44,951 nt of DNA from a bacterium (GTDB lineage Bacteria; Gemmatimonadota; Glassbacteria; GWA2-58-10): contig JAJFUG010000116.1 in NCBI GenBank assembly GCA_021372515.1, positions 1 to 44,951 on the forward strand. Direction: 5' to 3'. Position numbers and translations under genes: made by a program. The notes beneath the pieces are model-generated. The model saw only the letters and a list, made by a program, of their open reading frames with translations, ran no database searches and was not told the origin of the DNA. Of this stretch, positions 25,781 to 35,035 are shown in pieces. Position 1 is the first letter of the stretch, and each line of letters starts with the position of its first letter.

Positions 25781-27184
25781 ATGCTCGAAAGACTGTTCCA
25801 GCTAAGCAAGCACGGTACGAGCGTATCCACCGAGGTGCTGGCCGGGGCCACCACGTTCATGACCATGTCCTATATCGTGGTGGTGCAGCCCGCGCTTTTT
25901 GCCCAGGCCGGGATCGATTTCGGCGCGGTGCTGATGGCCACCTGTCTGAGCGCGGCTCTGGCCAGTCTGGTGATGGGTCTCTGGGCCAACTATCCGGTGG
26001 CCCTGGCCCCGGGCATGGGGGAGAATTTCTTTTTCATCTACACGATTGTCCTGGGGCTGGGCGTCCCCTGGCAGAACGCCCTGGGGATGGTGTTCCTGAG
26101 CGGGGTGATCTTCATCCTGCTCTCCTGCTTCAATATCCGCGAGATGGTGCTGGATGCGATCCCGGACGGGCTGCGCCAGGCGATCACCGCCGGGATCGGG
26201 GCGTTCATCCTGGTGATCGGGCTGGGGCACGCCGGGGTGCTGGTGCGCGACCAGGCGCTCTGGAGCCGGTTGCTCGCCCCGGAGGGACTGCCCAGCCTGT
26301 TCACCCGCGGCAATTTCGCGGCCCTGGTCGACCTGTTCCGGGTCTACGGCCCGTTCCCTGGGTTGGACCGGGTGCACCTGGTGGCCCTGACCGCCCTGGC
26401 GGCCAGCGTTCTGCTGCTGTGGATCCGGGTGCGCGGTGCGCTGCTGCTGGGCATGCTGACCGCGGGGGCGGTGGCCTATGCGCTGGACCTGATGCAGTGG
26501 CACGGGCTGTGCGCCGTCCCGCCTGACATCCGGCCGACCCTGTTCAAGCTTGAGCTGGGCGGGCTTTTCACCTGGAAACTGTTCCCGCTGGTGCTGGTGT
26601 TCCTGTTCATGGACCTGTTCGACACGATCGGCACGCTGGTCGGGGTGAGCGAGCAGGCGGGACTTACCGGCCCGGATGGCCGTCTGCCGCGCGCCAGGCA
26701 GGCCCTGCTGTCGGACGCTGTGGGCACCGCGGCCGGGGCGCTGCTGGGCACCAGCACGGTGACCAGCTACATCGAGAGCGCGGCCGGGGTGCAGGCTGGC
26801 GGGCGCACCGGACTTACCGCCGTGGTCTGCGCCGCCTTTTTCCTGCTGGCCACGTTCTTCTCCCCGCTGGCCTCCAGCGTGGGCAGCGGTGTGACCACCG
26901 CCAGCGGTATCACCCTCTATCCGGTCACCGCGGCCGCCCTGATCATCGTGGGGGCCATGATGCTGCGCTCGCTGGGGCGTCTGCGCGGCCATTCCTGGCA
27001 GACCTGGGTCTCCGGCGTGCTGGTGGTGGTGGGCATGCCACTGACCTACAGCATAGCGGACGGCTTGGCGCTGGGGTTTGTCAGCTACCCGCTGCTGCAC
27101 CTGGCAAGCGGCCGCGGGAAACAGGTGAGCTGGCTGATCTATGCCTTGGGCTCGATTTTCGTTTTTCGCTACCTTTTTCTTTGA
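25781..27184 (+). CDS. AzgA-type NCS2 purine (adenine/guanine/hypoxanthine) permease
   Basis: About 467 residues with 12-14 hydrophobic segments. NCS2/AzgA marks are clear: STEVLAGATTFMTMSYIVVV near the N-terminus, ALAPGMGENFFF in TM3, the substrate-binding TM8 stretch MDLFDTIGTLVGVSEQAGL, and GTSTVTSYIESAAGVQAGGRTGLTA in the TM10 loop. These proteins import purine bases by proton symport. The ATG at 25781 has GAGG nine bases upstream; an ATG at 25766 is also possible. No purine riboswitch fits in the 34 bases after rqcH. The gene ends 69 bases before the subtilase on the same strand. Confidence 0.88.
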   Translation: MLERLFQLSKHGTSVSTEVLAGATTFMTMSYIVVVQPALFAQAGIDFGAVLMATCLSAALASLVMGLWANYPVALAPGMGENFFFIYTIVLGLGVPWQNALGMVFLSGVIFILLSCFNIREMVLDAIPDGLRQAITAGIGAFILVIGLGHAGVLVRDQALWSRLLAPEGLPSLFTRGNFAALVDLFRVYGPFPGLDRVHLVALTALAASVLLLWIRVRGALLLGMLTAGAVAYALDLMQWHGLCAVPPDIRPTLFKLELGGLFTWKLFPLVLVFLFMDLFDTIGTLVGVSEQAGLTGPDGRLPRARQALLSDAVGTAAGALLGTSTVTSYIESAAGVQAGGRTGLTAVVCAAFFLLATFFSPLASSVGSGVTTASGITLYPVTAAALIIVGAMMLRSLGRLRGHSWQTWVSGVLVVVGMPLTYSIADGLALGFVSYPLLHLASGRGKQVSWLIYALGSIFVFRYLFL

Positions 27185-27252
27185 AACGGTGTACAATGAT
27201 TTAGTGCAAATCGGGGCTGCATAATATTCACCTCCACCACCCGGAGTCATTC

Positions 27253-29895
27253 ATGCGCCTTGGCAGAGCGCTGCAAACAGTTCTCCGGCCCCCCGCAATC
27301 CTGTCGTTCCTGTCTTTGTTCACAGTTGCAATATACGCCCAATCCCCGGACACTCTCTGGCGGGCCAAGGTCGACCCGCGGCTGGGGCTGCGCTGGGCCG
27401 GGGCCATGCGCTCACCGTCCACGCGCCTGAGCGCGGCCCGGGAGAGCCAGCGGGTGGTGGTGCGTTTTGCCGATGAGCAGGCGCAACCGCCCGAGGGACT
27501 GACTGTCCTGACCCGCAGCGGACGGATCGCCGTGGCCGAGCTGAGCCTGGAGAGCCTGGAGACTGTGGCCTCGAGCGAGGCGGTCGCCCGTATCAGTCTG
27601 CCCCGCACCTACCATCCGACCGATGACCTGGGCCTGGCCTCGATCCGCGCCGAGCGGGTCCAACCCCGGCTGGGCGTGACCGGCAAGGGGGTTATAGTCG
27701 GCGTGCTCGACACGGGCATCGACTGGAGCCACCCGGATTTCTTCAAGCCCAGCGGCGGGAGCCGGATCATGTACATCCTGGACCTGAGCGATTCGCTCAA
27801 GAACAGGCAATCCGGCGAGCTGGGCGACCGCGGGCCGTTCGGCAGCCTCCTGTACAGCCGCGGGATGATCGAGCGCGCGATCAAGGGGGACGGCGTTATC
27901 CGCGAGCAGGACTATATCGGCCACGGCACCCACGTGACCGCCATCGCGGCCGGCTCCGCCTACCGGGGGGCCGGCAGCCAGATGACCTACGGCGGGGTGG
28001 CCCCCGGCGCGGACATTGTCTTCGTCAAAGTCACAGCCACCCCGCGCGATTCGGGCCTGACCGATGCCAATATCATGAACGGCGTCTGGTTCGTGGACTC
28101 CGTGGCCCGGGCCCTCAAACGTCCCTACGTGCTCAACCTGAGCCTGGGCGGGAACCTGGGGGCGCATGACGGCACCGATGCGCTGGACGAGTATATCGCC
28201 GCGCTGGTTGGGTCGGGCAAGACCGGGCGCGCAGTGGTGGCCTCGGCCGGCAACTCCCGCTACGACCGGGTCCACGCGGCGGGGGATTTCACCCAGGAGC
28301 CGGACAGCGTGGCCTGGCTGGAGATAAACGTGAGCGGCGGGGCCGAGAGCAACATGGACCAGGTGCTTTTCGAGGCCTGGCTGAGCGACAACCACCCAGG
28401 TGTCTCAGTGACCGTGGTCACACCCTCGGACAGTGTCTACGGCCCCTTCAACAACGGCTTCGCCATGACCGACTGGGCCATCGCCACGCCGGATGGGCTG
28501 TTCAGCGTTGTCAACGCCTACCACGGCCCGGAACCACAGAACAACAACCGTCTGGTCTCGGTGGCCCTTCTCGACCCGGGCTGGGTCAGCTCCGAACCGG
28601 ATTCGACTCTCAGGCCGATCCGCGCCGGGGTCTGGAAAATCGGCCTGCGCGCGGTCAAGGGCGGTTTCGACGCCTATCTGGACCGGACCAACTGGATGCG
28701 GGCGGCGTTCAATAACTACTACACCGAGTCGGGCACCGTGGAATCGCCGGCCGCGCATCCGGACATTATTGCGGTGGGAGCCTACGTGGCGCGGGACGAC
28801 TACACCACGCTCGACCCGCCGGGGGGAAGCGGGGCGGCGCTGCGCGAGCGGCCCGAGCTTGGCCGTCTGGCCCCGTTCAGCAGCGCCGGGCCCAACCGCA
28901 AGGGGGTGCTCAAGCCGGAGCTTTGCGCGCCCGGTCTGTGGGTGGTCTCAGCCCTGAGCCGGGCCGCCGACCCGGTGGGCGAGCCGCTTTCGATCTTCTC
29001 CAGCCCGCAGGCAGCCTATCCGTACCTGCTGGTCACCCCCGACTCGGTCCACGCGGTGAGCCAGGGGACCAGCTTTTCCGCGCCCCACGTGGCCGGCCTC
29101 TGCGCGCTTCTGCTCGAGGCCGCGCCGAACCTGGGCGTCACCGCCCTGCGCAAAATCCTGACCGAAACCGCCACCTCCGACAGCGCCACCGGCGCCCTGC
29201 CCGACAACCTGTTCGGCTACGGACGGGCCAACGCTGTGGGGGCGGTCCGTCAGGCGCTCGGGGTCAGCCGCGATTCGGTGCGGCTGGCCGCCGCGGTGGA
29301 GCCAGCCGAGGGTGTGGTCACAGACAGCCTGGTCTACACGCTCCAGGCCGACCTGAGCGCCTCCGCCGAGGCGCTGAGTGAGTTCTCGTTCAGCTTGCAG
29401 TTCCCGGCCGAGGCCCTCCGGCCCGAGCTGCGCCTGGACTCCCTCGGCCATCCCCAGGCTGACCCGCGCCTGCACGTGGACACCCGCCTGGCAGGCCAGG
29501 GGCTTCTGGTGGTCAGCGGCACGCGGCGGGACGGCGCGGTGACCCGGGACAGCCTGTTCCGCCTGACATTCCGGCCGGTCAGCCGCAGCGCTCGCGACAG
29601 CGTACAGTTGGACCTGGGCCTGCTCAGCCTGAGCGGCGACCTCGCCCCGCTCGACCTGAGCGGACGGGCCGTCCTGGCGCAGAGCGCGCCGGTCAGCCTG
29701 GGGGTGTCGCGCTGGTGCGCCCTGAGCGGGGACCTGGACGGGGACGGCCGACGGACAGTGTTCGACCTGCTGGATTTGCTGAAAGTGCTGTCCGGAGCGA
29801 AAGAGGGCGGCGCTTGCGCGGATGTGGACGGCAGCGGCAAGACCGATATATTCGACCTGCTGGGCCTGCTGAAGCTGCTTTCGGGCGGGGAGTGA
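27253..29895 (+). CDS. secreted subtilisin-family (S8) protease with C-terminal dockerin
   Basis: An 880-residue protein: signal peptide 1-30 (ending AIYAQ), a propeptide-like region about 35-130, then an S8 catalytic domain. Catalytic residues are Asp153 in VLDTGIDWSHPDF, His224 in GHGTHV and Ser607 in GTSFSAPHVAGL; Asn334 in SAGNS is the oxyanion residue. An insert of about 160 beta-rich residues (350-500) splits the catalytic domain between the oxyanion Asn and Ser. Residues about 675-815 form a beta domain of cohesin-like style. Residues 826-880 are a type I dockerin-like duplicate with two calcium loops, DLDGDGRRTVFD (827-838) and DVDGSGKTDIFD (857-868), each followed by LLxLLKLLSG. It should be exported and anchored to, or assembled with, a cohesin partner; none is seen nearby. 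Confidence 0.9.
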   Translation: MRLGRALQTVLRPPAILSFLSLFTVAIYAQSPDTLWRAKVDPRLGLRWAGAMRSPSTRLSAARESQRVVVRFADEQAQPPEGLTVLTRSGRIAVAELSLESLETVASSEAVARISLPRTYHPTDDLGLASIRAERVQPRLGVTGKGVIVGVLDTGIDWSHPDFFKPSGGSRIMYILDLSDSLKNRQSGELGDRGPFGSLLYSRGMIERAIKGDGVIREQDYIGHGTHVTAIAAGSAYRGAGSQMTYGGVAPGADIVFVKVTATPRDSGLTDANIMNGVWFVDSVARALKRPYVLNLSLGGNLGAHDGTDALDEYIAALVGSGKTGRAVVASAGNSRYDRVHAAGDFTQEPDSVAWLEINVSGGAESNMDQVLFEAWLSDNHPGVSVTVVTPSDSVYGPFNNGFAMTDWAIATPDGLFSVVNAYHGPEPQNNNRLVSVALLDPGWVSSEPDSTLRPIRAGVWKIGLRAVKGGFDAYLDRTNWMRAAFNNYYTESGTVESPAAHPDIIAVGAYVARDDYTTLDPPGGSGAALRERPELGRLAPFSSAGPNRKGVLKPELCAPGLWVVSALSRAADPVGEPLSIFSSPQAAYPYLLVTPDSVHAVSQGTSFSAPHVAGLCALLLEAAPNLGVTALRKILTETATSDSATGALPDNLFGYGRANAVGAVRQALGVSRDSVRLAAAVEPAEGVVTDSLVYTLQADLSASAEALSEFSFSLQFPAEALRPELRLDSLGHPQADPRLHVDTRLAGQGLLVVSGTRRDGAVTRDSLFRLTFRPVSRSARDSVQLDLGLLSLSGDLAPLDLSGRAVLAQSAPVSLGVSRWCALSGDLDGDGRRTVFDLLDLLKVLSGAKEGGACADVDGSGKTDIFDLLGLLKLLSGGE

Positions 29896-29920
29896 CACTG
29901 GTGGCAATCAGGTTGTGATG

Positions 29921-29953
29921 ATAAAAAGCATGGGCGGCCCCCTGTGGCCGCCC
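29921..29953 (-). terminator. probable terminator of mntP within a palindromic repeat
   Basis: On the minus strand an eight-base-pair GC-rich hairpin (29946-29953 with 29932-29939) is followed by ATGCTTTTTATC. It is about 100 bases after the mntP stop. The hairpin is also the first half of a repeat described separately. Confidence 0.45.
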
Positions 29954-29988
29954 GGATAAAAAGTCGGCAGGCACAGGGGCCGGCCGCT
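29931..29988. repeat. dispersed palindromic repeat, two-hairpin form (diverged copy)
   Basis: The hairpin GGGCGGCC...GGCCGCCC is followed by a short spacer and a second imperfect palindrome containing GGCAGGCACAGGGGCC. The same two-hairpin order and the same GGCAGGCACAGGGGCC core occur at 36624-36687. Confidence 0.6.
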
Positions 29989-30056
29989 AAGCAGGTGTGT
30001 TACAGGAGTCGCTGGTTCAGGAACTGAGAATGTCCTGCCTTCAAGCCGGGGCTTGA

Positions 30057-30632
30057 TTAACCGAAAGCCAGGCCGAGGTGCTGGACAAGTATCTTCAGCC
30101 CGATCCCGATCAGGATCACCCCCCCGGCCACCTCGAGCCAGCGGGCGCGCCCGGCGCCGATCCGGTTGCCGAAATACATCCCGGCCAGGGTCAGGCCCGC
30201 CGCCACCAGCCCGATGATCAGGGCCGCGCTCCAGATGTTGCTCGTGATCAGCGGCAGGCTCACTCCCACCGCCAGTGCGTCGATGCTCGTGGCCACGGCC
30301 AGCAGGATCAGCCAGTGCCCACGGGTCGGATCGCCCATCCCGGCCGGCTCCTCATGTGAGCCGAAAGACTCGTGGACCATTTTCAGCCCGATCACCCCGA
30401 GAAGGACGAACGCCACCCAGTGGTCCACCGGCTCGATCCAGCGCTGGAGCTTCGCCCCGGCCAGCCAGCCGATCAGGGGCATCAGGAACTGGAACAGGCC
30501 GAAATGGAACGAGAGGCGGAAAAACTGGCGCGGTGATTGCCAGCGGATACGAAGGCTCAGGCCCACCGCCACGGCCAGCGCATCCATCGCCAGGCCGACC
30601 GCGATAAAAAGGACAGGCAGCAATCCCATCAT
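30057..30632 (-). CDS. mntP: MntP-type manganese efflux pump
   Basis: A 191-residue protein with six membrane helices made of two related halves. Each half carries the MntP acidic motif: GLAMDALAVAVG near 13-24 and ATSIDALAVGVSL near 114-126, in which the Asp residues coordinate or translocate Mn2+. The length fits the family (about 190). It exports manganese across the inner membrane. GGAGA precedes two in-frame ATG codons (30632 and 30629), and the second has the better spacing. No yybP-ykoY manganese riboswitch fits in the 73 bases upstream, which instead hold the terminator of the APC permease; a promoter there is not obvious. Confidence 0.9.
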   Translation of the reverse strand: MMGLLPVLFIAVGLAMDALAVAVGLSLRIRWQSPRQFFRLSFHFGLFQFLMPLIGWLAGAKLQRWIEPVDHWVAFVLLGVIGLKMVHESFGSHEEPAGMGDPTRGHWLILLAVATSIDALAVGVSLPLITSNIWSAALIIGLVAAGLTLAGMYFGNRIGAGRARWLEVAGGVILIGIGLKILVQHLGLAFG

Positions 30633-30644
30633 ACTATCTCCATA

Positions 30645-30682
30645 TACGAAAGCCTCCCGGAACGCAAGGCCCGGGAGGCTTC
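30645..30682 (-). terminator. intrinsic terminator after the APC permease
   Basis: A ten-base-pair hairpin AGCCTCCCGG/CCGGGAGGCT (30651-30660 with 30671-30680) sits 26 bases after the permease stop. On the minus strand it is followed by TTTCGTAT, a weak T-tract. Confidence 0.55.
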
Positions 30683-30705
30683 CGGCCGAACCAACCCACG
30701 GGTAG

Positions 30706-32091
30706 CTACTCGAGTTTCAGCTTCAGGCTGCGCCTGAGCCCGCGCGTGATTATCAAATACCAGGCGAATCCGGCCAGCATCCAGTAACTGACATACTTGA
30801 TAACGGTACGGTCGAGGTTCACGAAGACCCAGCCGATGACCAGCATGCCCATAAGCGGCATCAGGACGAACCGCACCACCTCCCAGAGGCCGAATTCCTC
30901 GGGCCGTCTGCGGATGGCGTATTCACAGATCACGCTCAGGTTGACCGAGAAGAACCCGATGAACGCCCCGTAGTTGAGGACCTGGGCCGCGATCTCGAAA
31001 TTCAGCCGGAAAGCCAGGATCAGCGAGACCACGCCGATCAGGAGCAGGTTGTAGGTCGGTATCTGGTACTTGGGGCTCACGTACGAGAAAAACTTTCGTG
31101 GCAGCACACCGTCGCGGCCCATGCCGTACAGCAGGCGGGCGGCCGAGACCTCGCCGGCCAGGGCGCAGGACAGCCCGGCCACGATCATGATGAAGAAAAT
31201 GAACATCTTGAACCCGGCTCCGCCGATGGCCTGCGAGATTATCAGCACCGCGCCGACATCCCGCGGCAGGGCGCTGTAGTCCGGCCAGACCAGTTGGGCC
31301 AGGTAGGCCACGGTGACGAAGATCACGGCGCAGAGGATCGCCACCCAGACAGTGGCCCGGCCGATGTTAACCCGCGGGTTTTCCACCTCCTCGGCCAGAG
31401 TCGAGACACCATCGAACCCCACGTACGAGAACACCGCCGTGGCCGTGCCGGCCATCAGAAGGTTCCAACTGAAAGTGCCCGGATTGTAGAACGGCAGCGT
31501 GGACCAGAGCGTCCCGGCGCCCACGCCGTGGTTCAGGGCCACGATCGCGAGGATCACGAACAGGATCGCCGCCAGGATCATCGCCCCGGTCATCAGGGTG
31601 TTGGCCCAGGCGGTCACCTTGATCCCGAAGAAATTGACCACTGTCATCGCCACCACGAACGACACGATCCAGTACCAGCTTGGTATGGAGGGCCAGATCT
31701 GGAGGCAGAGGTCGCGGGCGGCGATAACGCTAAGCAGAGGCAGAAGGAGATAACTCAGGAACAGGGCCCAGCCCACGATGAACCCAATGTGCGGATGGAT
31801 CGCGTTGGTGGAGTAGGAGTAGGCGCTGCCGGCTATCGGGTGACGGGCCGCCATCTTGCCGTAGCTGGTGGCGGTGAAGATAAGGGCGAACAGGGCCACG
31901 ATGTAGACCGAGGCCAGGTGCCCCAGCGTCGCGATAGCCACGATGCCCAGCATCGGGAACGGAGCGGTGGGGGTCACATAAGCCAGCCCGTACATTACCA
32001 GGTGGCGTAGCTTGAGCACGCGCTTGAACTCCTGTTTGTAGCCATAGGAATCCAGGGAATCACCCTGGAGGTTGCCTGTTTCCTGGCTCAA
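30706..32091 (-). CDS. APC-superfamily amino acid permease
   Basis: A 461-residue protein with about 12 membrane helices. The N-terminal part FKRVLKLRHLVMYGLAYVTPTAPFPMLGIV contains the unwound TM1 region of APC transporters. ARHPIAGSAYSYSTNAIHP and the TM6 stretch FSYVGFDGVSTLAEEVENPRVNIGRAT are typical of amino-acid/polyamine antiporters and symporters. ARLLYGMGRDGVLPRKFFSYVSPKYQIPT, the conserved TM8-9 loop, is also present. The substrate cannot be decided. It initiates at TTG (32091) with an excellent GGGAGG site five bases upstream. It is divergent from the dehydratase gene; its product may supply that enzyme's substrate, which is inference from position. Confidence 0.85.
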   Translation of the reverse strand: MSQETGNLQGDSLDSYGYKQEFKRVLKLRHLVMYGLAYVTPTAPFPMLGIVAIATLGHLASVYIVALFALIFTATSYGKMAARHPIAGSAYSYSTNAIHPHIGFIVGWALFLSYLLLPLLSVIAARDLCLQIWPSIPSWYWIVSFVVAMTVVNFFGIKVTAWANTLMTGAMILAAILFVILAIVALNHGVGAGTLWSTLPFYNPGTFSWNLLMAGTATAVFSYVGFDGVSTLAEEVENPRVNIGRATVWVAILCAVIFVTVAYLAQLVWPDYSALPRDVGAVLIISQAIGGAGFKMFIFFIMIVAGLSCALAGEVSAARLLYGMGRDGVLPRKFFSYVSPKYQIPTYNLLLIGVVSLILAFRLNFEIAAQVLNYGAFIGFFSVNLSVICEYAIRRRPEEFGLWEVVRFVLMPLMGMLVIGWVFVNLDRTVIKYVSYWMLAGFAWYLIITRGLRRSLKLKLE

Positions 32092-32170
32092 TCCGGCCTC
32101 CCGCTTCTGTTGCGTGACTGGAGAATGTGTTGAGGGTCGTCAGCCTTTTCCTGGATAATGAACGAACCAG

Positions 32171-32199
32171 AAATTACAGCGAGAGTCGGAGGGATGCAA
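32171..32199 (-). promoter_or_regulatory. candidate promoter of the APC permease
   Basis: On the minus strand TTGCAT (32194-32199) and TAATTT (32171-32176) are separated by 17 bases, about 80 bases before the TTG start. Confidence 0.4.
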
Positions 32200-32228
32200 G
32201 CCTAAAACCCTGGTTTTTCGTTCATCTG

Positions 32229-32257
32229 TTTACAACCCGGGAATCGAGTGCTAATAT
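32229..32257 (+). promoter_or_regulatory. sigma-70-type promoter of the dehydratase gene
   Basis: TTTACA (32229-32234) and TAATAT (32252-32257) are separated by 17 bases, about 90 bases before the ATG at 32348. Confidence 0.55.
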
Positions 32258-32347
32258 TGATACAAACGCTGCCGGATTCAGCGCTCCCGGAACGCCGGGG
32301 CTGTCCGGGCAAAGCTGTGGCTTTCGACTTTGAGCTGGAGAATACAA

Positions 32348-33307
32348 ATGCTGACCCTGGATGATATCAAGCAAGCCGCCGCGCGGCTGACCGGAGCGGC
32401 CAACCGGACCCCGGTGCTGACCTCGCGGACACTGGACTTGCGCTGCGGCTGTCGGCTGTTCCTGAAATGCGAGAATTTCCAGCGTGTGGGGGCGTTCAAG
32501 TTCCGCGGCGCTTACAACGCGGTCTCTCAGCTCAAGCCCGCCGAACGCAAAGCCGGGGTGGTGACCCACTCCAGCGGCAACCACGCCCAGGCCCTGGCCC
32601 TGGCCGCCCGGATCGCCGGGGTGAAAGCCGTGATCGTGATGCCCGCGGGCAGCCCCTCGGTCAAGATGGAGGCAGTGCGCGGCTACGGCGCCGAGGTGGT
32701 GATATGCGAGAACAACCTGATCGCGCGCGAAAGCACCACCGACCAGCTTATCCGCGAGCGGGGCCTGACCCTGGTGCACCCCTACAACAACGAGCGGGTG
32801 ATGGCCGGGGCCGGGACCGCCGCCCTCGAGCTGATCGAGGAGGCCGGGCCGCTGGATATCCTGCTCACGCCGGTGGGCGGGGGCGGACTGCTGAGCGGAA
32901 GCGCAGTGGCGGCCCGGGGCCTGAACAGGAAAACCCGTGTACTGGGGGTGGAGCCTCTGGGTGCGGATGACGCTTTCAAGAGTTTCGAGGCGGGACGGAT
33001 CATTCCGCAGGAGGACCCCAACACGATCGCCGACGGGTTGCGCACCTCGCTGGGAAGCCTCACTTTCCCGGTGATCCGCTCCCTGGTCGAGGGAATAGAG
33101 CGGGTGAGCGAGTGGGAGATTCTCGACGCCATGCGTTTCCTCTGGGAGCGGATGAAGCTGGTGGTCGAGCCCTCGGGGGCTGTGCCCCTGGCCCCGCTGC
33201 TGGCCGGACGGGTGACCGGGGGGGCGAACCTCCGCGTGGGTGTTATTGTCAGCGGCGGCAACCTGGACCTGGCTGACTTTTTCAAAACCCTGGAAGCGAA
33301 AATCTGA
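32348..33307 (+). CDS. PLP-dependent threonine/serine dehydratase or serine racemase
   Basis: A 319-residue fold-type II PLP enzyme. The Schiff-base Lys lies in GAFKFRGAYNA (Lys51), the phosphate and substrate loop is THSSGNHAQALA (about 74-85), and the tetraglycine phosphate cup VGGGGLLSG lies near 178. The C-terminal VSGGNLDLADF supplies the pyridine-nitrogen contact. There is no regulatory ACT domain, so it matches the catabolic TdcB/serine-racemase size class; the sequence does not separate dehydratase from racemase. The ATG at 32348 has GGAG seven bases upstream; an in-frame start at 32330 is less likely. It is divergent from an amino-acid permease and is followed after 33 bases by the K+ channel. 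Confidence 0.85.
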   Translation: MLTLDDIKQAAARLTGAANRTPVLTSRTLDLRCGCRLFLKCENFQRVGAFKFRGAYNAVSQLKPAERKAGVVTHSSGNHAQALALAARIAGVKAVIVMPAGSPSVKMEAVRGYGAEVVICENNLIARESTTDQLIRERGLTLVHPYNNERVMAGAGTAALELIEEAGPLDILLTPVGGGGLLSGSAVAARGLNRKTRVLGVEPLGADDAFKSFEAGRIIPQEDPNTIADGLRTSLGSLTFPVIRSLVEGIERVSEWEILDAMRFLWERMKLVVEPSGAVPLAPLLAGRVTGGANLRVGVIVSGGNLDLADFFKTLEAKI

Positions 33308-33340
33308 AACGGCTTTGAAAAAGAAAAGGACTCCGGATTG

Positions 33341-35035
33341 ATGAAACAGAGCCGGATACGGAAAATCTGGGAACACGGTCTGCGGCTTTTCTGGGACGAG
33401 CGCGCGCAGATCGCCGAAACGTTCAGCCTGTTCACCATCCTCCTGTTCAGCTTCGCGGTAATCCTCCTCGTTTTCGGGCTTGTCTACTACCTGGTCCAGA
33501 TCGGACTGGGCACCCCGCGCACCCTTGTCGAATGCCTGTATTTCGTCTGGATCACTTTCGCCACTATCGGCTACTCGGACGAGGGCTTCGCCGGCACCCA
33601 GATCATCCGCCTGGTGACCATCCTGATCGGCGCGTTCCTGCTCACCCGCTACATCGTACTGAGCGCCCACATCTACGCCCGTTTCGTGGTGGATGAGGTG
33701 TTCAACCGCAAGCAGATCGAGCGGATGAAAAGACGGGTAAGCCGCTCCAGCGGGCACCTTCTGATCTTCGGGGATGACCATGAGCTGATCAACAAGATCA
33801 TCCAGGGCCTGGGCGGCAGCCACGATTTTTTTCTGGTCAGCGACGACCGTAAGCTGGTCACCGCGTTCCGGGAGCGCTACAAGGACCTGAAATACATCCC
33901 GGAAAAGCCGTTCAGCACCGAAACGGTCGACCTTCTGCGCCCCGAGGTCGCGGCCGGGGCCTACACGCTGTTCAAGGACGACGAGAAGAACATCCTGCTC
34001 GGGGCGATGCTCGAAAACCGGGTGCGGGTGATAAGCTCGTTCTCGGGCGACCCCTCGGTCCTGCCACGTTTCAAGCGTATCGGTGTGGAGCCGATAGCGC
34101 CACACTTAATGAGTGGGCTGAAAATAGTCTCCACCCTGATCCGCCCCCACGTGACCGAGTTCCTGGACCGTTTCGTCTTCCCGAATGACAGCGCGCTCGA
34201 ATTCAGGCTGCGCGCGCCGGATGAGCCGCACGGCGGAATTATCCTGGCCACGGTGCAAAACGGACAAATGGATTTCAGCGCCCGCGAGTACGCCGGACTG
34301 GAATGCCTGACCCTGGAGCGCCGCGAGGGGGAATGCTCCGACCCGCTGCCGGCCAGGATGGAGGCGGTCTGGATGCCCTGCCGCAGCGACCGTTTCCTGG
34401 TGCTGGGCGGCGGGACAATCGGTAAGGCGGTGATAGCGGAGATTCTGGCCACGCGGCGCGAACTGACCCTGGTCGAGCCGGATGCCTCCAAGATCGAGCA
34501 ACTGCGCCGTCTGCACGGCGACACTGCCACCCACTGGGTGGTGGGTAACGGCGACCCGGAGAACTACCGGATGGACGAGTATGACGGGGTGGCGATTGTC
34601 ACCCCGGCGGATGAGATCAATTTCGCCATCGGCCTGGATTTTGTCGGGACCACGGTGCACCGGGTGGTCCGGGCGGTGGATGACGACATGGAGCAGCATT
34701 ACCATCGGATCGGCGCGGTGCCGGTGTTCGTGGGACGGGTGGGGGCGGCGCGCATGCTGCGCGAGGTGACCAGCCGCCTGACCAACCGCGTGCTGAGCGG
34801 CATGATCCACCAGCAGCACCGTCTGGACCAGGTCTGCCTGGCGCACCAGTCCAGCGCCGCGGAAATCTCCTCCCAGTTCAACGTGCGTATCCTGGGCCTC
34901 TGCCGCGAGGGAATCTGCCGTCTGCTCCAGGAACCGGAGGAACAGTTTCATCCCGGCGACACCCTGATTGTCTGCGGCCAGGTGGATGACAACAAGCGCC
35001 TGCGCATGCGTCACCGTCTCGATGGGCTGGCCTGA
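33341..35035 (+). CDS. potassium channel with two RCK/TrkA domains
   Basis: About 564 residues. Two membrane helices (about 30-52 and 85-108) flank a pore loop with filter TFATIGYSD, a TVGYGD variant in which Ser replaces the last Gly. Then come a cytoplasmic RCK region (HLLIFGDDHELINKII near 139-155) and a second RCK/TrkA-N Rossmann domain (FLVLGGGTIGKAVIAEIL near 352-369), ending in a TrkA-C-like domain (QFNVRILGLCREG..., then FHPGDTLIVCGQVDD). The first RCK lacks the classic GxGxxG and may be degenerate; the second looks able to bind a nucleotide. It is a ligand-gated K+ channel of the MthK/GsuK class. The ATG at 33341 is preceded by an alternative TTG at 33338. Its stop abuts the ABC ATPase start directly. 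Confidence 0.85.
   Translation: MKQSRIRKIWEHGLRLFWDERAQIAETFSLFTILLFSFAVILLVFGLVYYLVQIGLGTPRTLVECLYFVWITFATIGYSDEGFAGTQIIRLVTILIGAFLLTRYIVLSAHIYARFVVDEVFNRKQIERMKRRVSRSSGHLLIFGDDHELINKIIQGLGGSHDFFLVSDDRKLVTAFRERYKDLKYIPEKPFSTETVDLLRPEVAAGAYTLFKDDEKNILLGAMLENRVRVISSFSGDPSVLPRFKRIGVEPIAPHLMSGLKIVSTLIRPHVTEFLDRFVFPNDSALEFRLRAPDEPHGGIILATVQNGQMDFSAREYAGLECLTLERREGECSDPLPARMEAVWMPCRSDRFLVLGGGTIGKAVIAEILATRRELTLVEPDASKIEQLRRLHGDTATHWVVGNGDPENYRMDEYDGVAIVTPADEINFAIGLDFVGTTVHRVVRAVDDDMEQHYHRIGAVPVFVGRVGAARMLREVTSRLTNRVLSGMIHQQHRLDQVCLAHQSSAAEISSQFNVRILGLCREGICRLLQEPEEQFHPGDTLIVCGQVDDNKRLRMRHRLDGLA

Noticed and set aside
30633-30705. yybP-ykoY manganese riboswitch before mntP
   Set aside because: The gap is too short and is filled by the terminator hairpin of the preceding permease gene; no aptamer motif.
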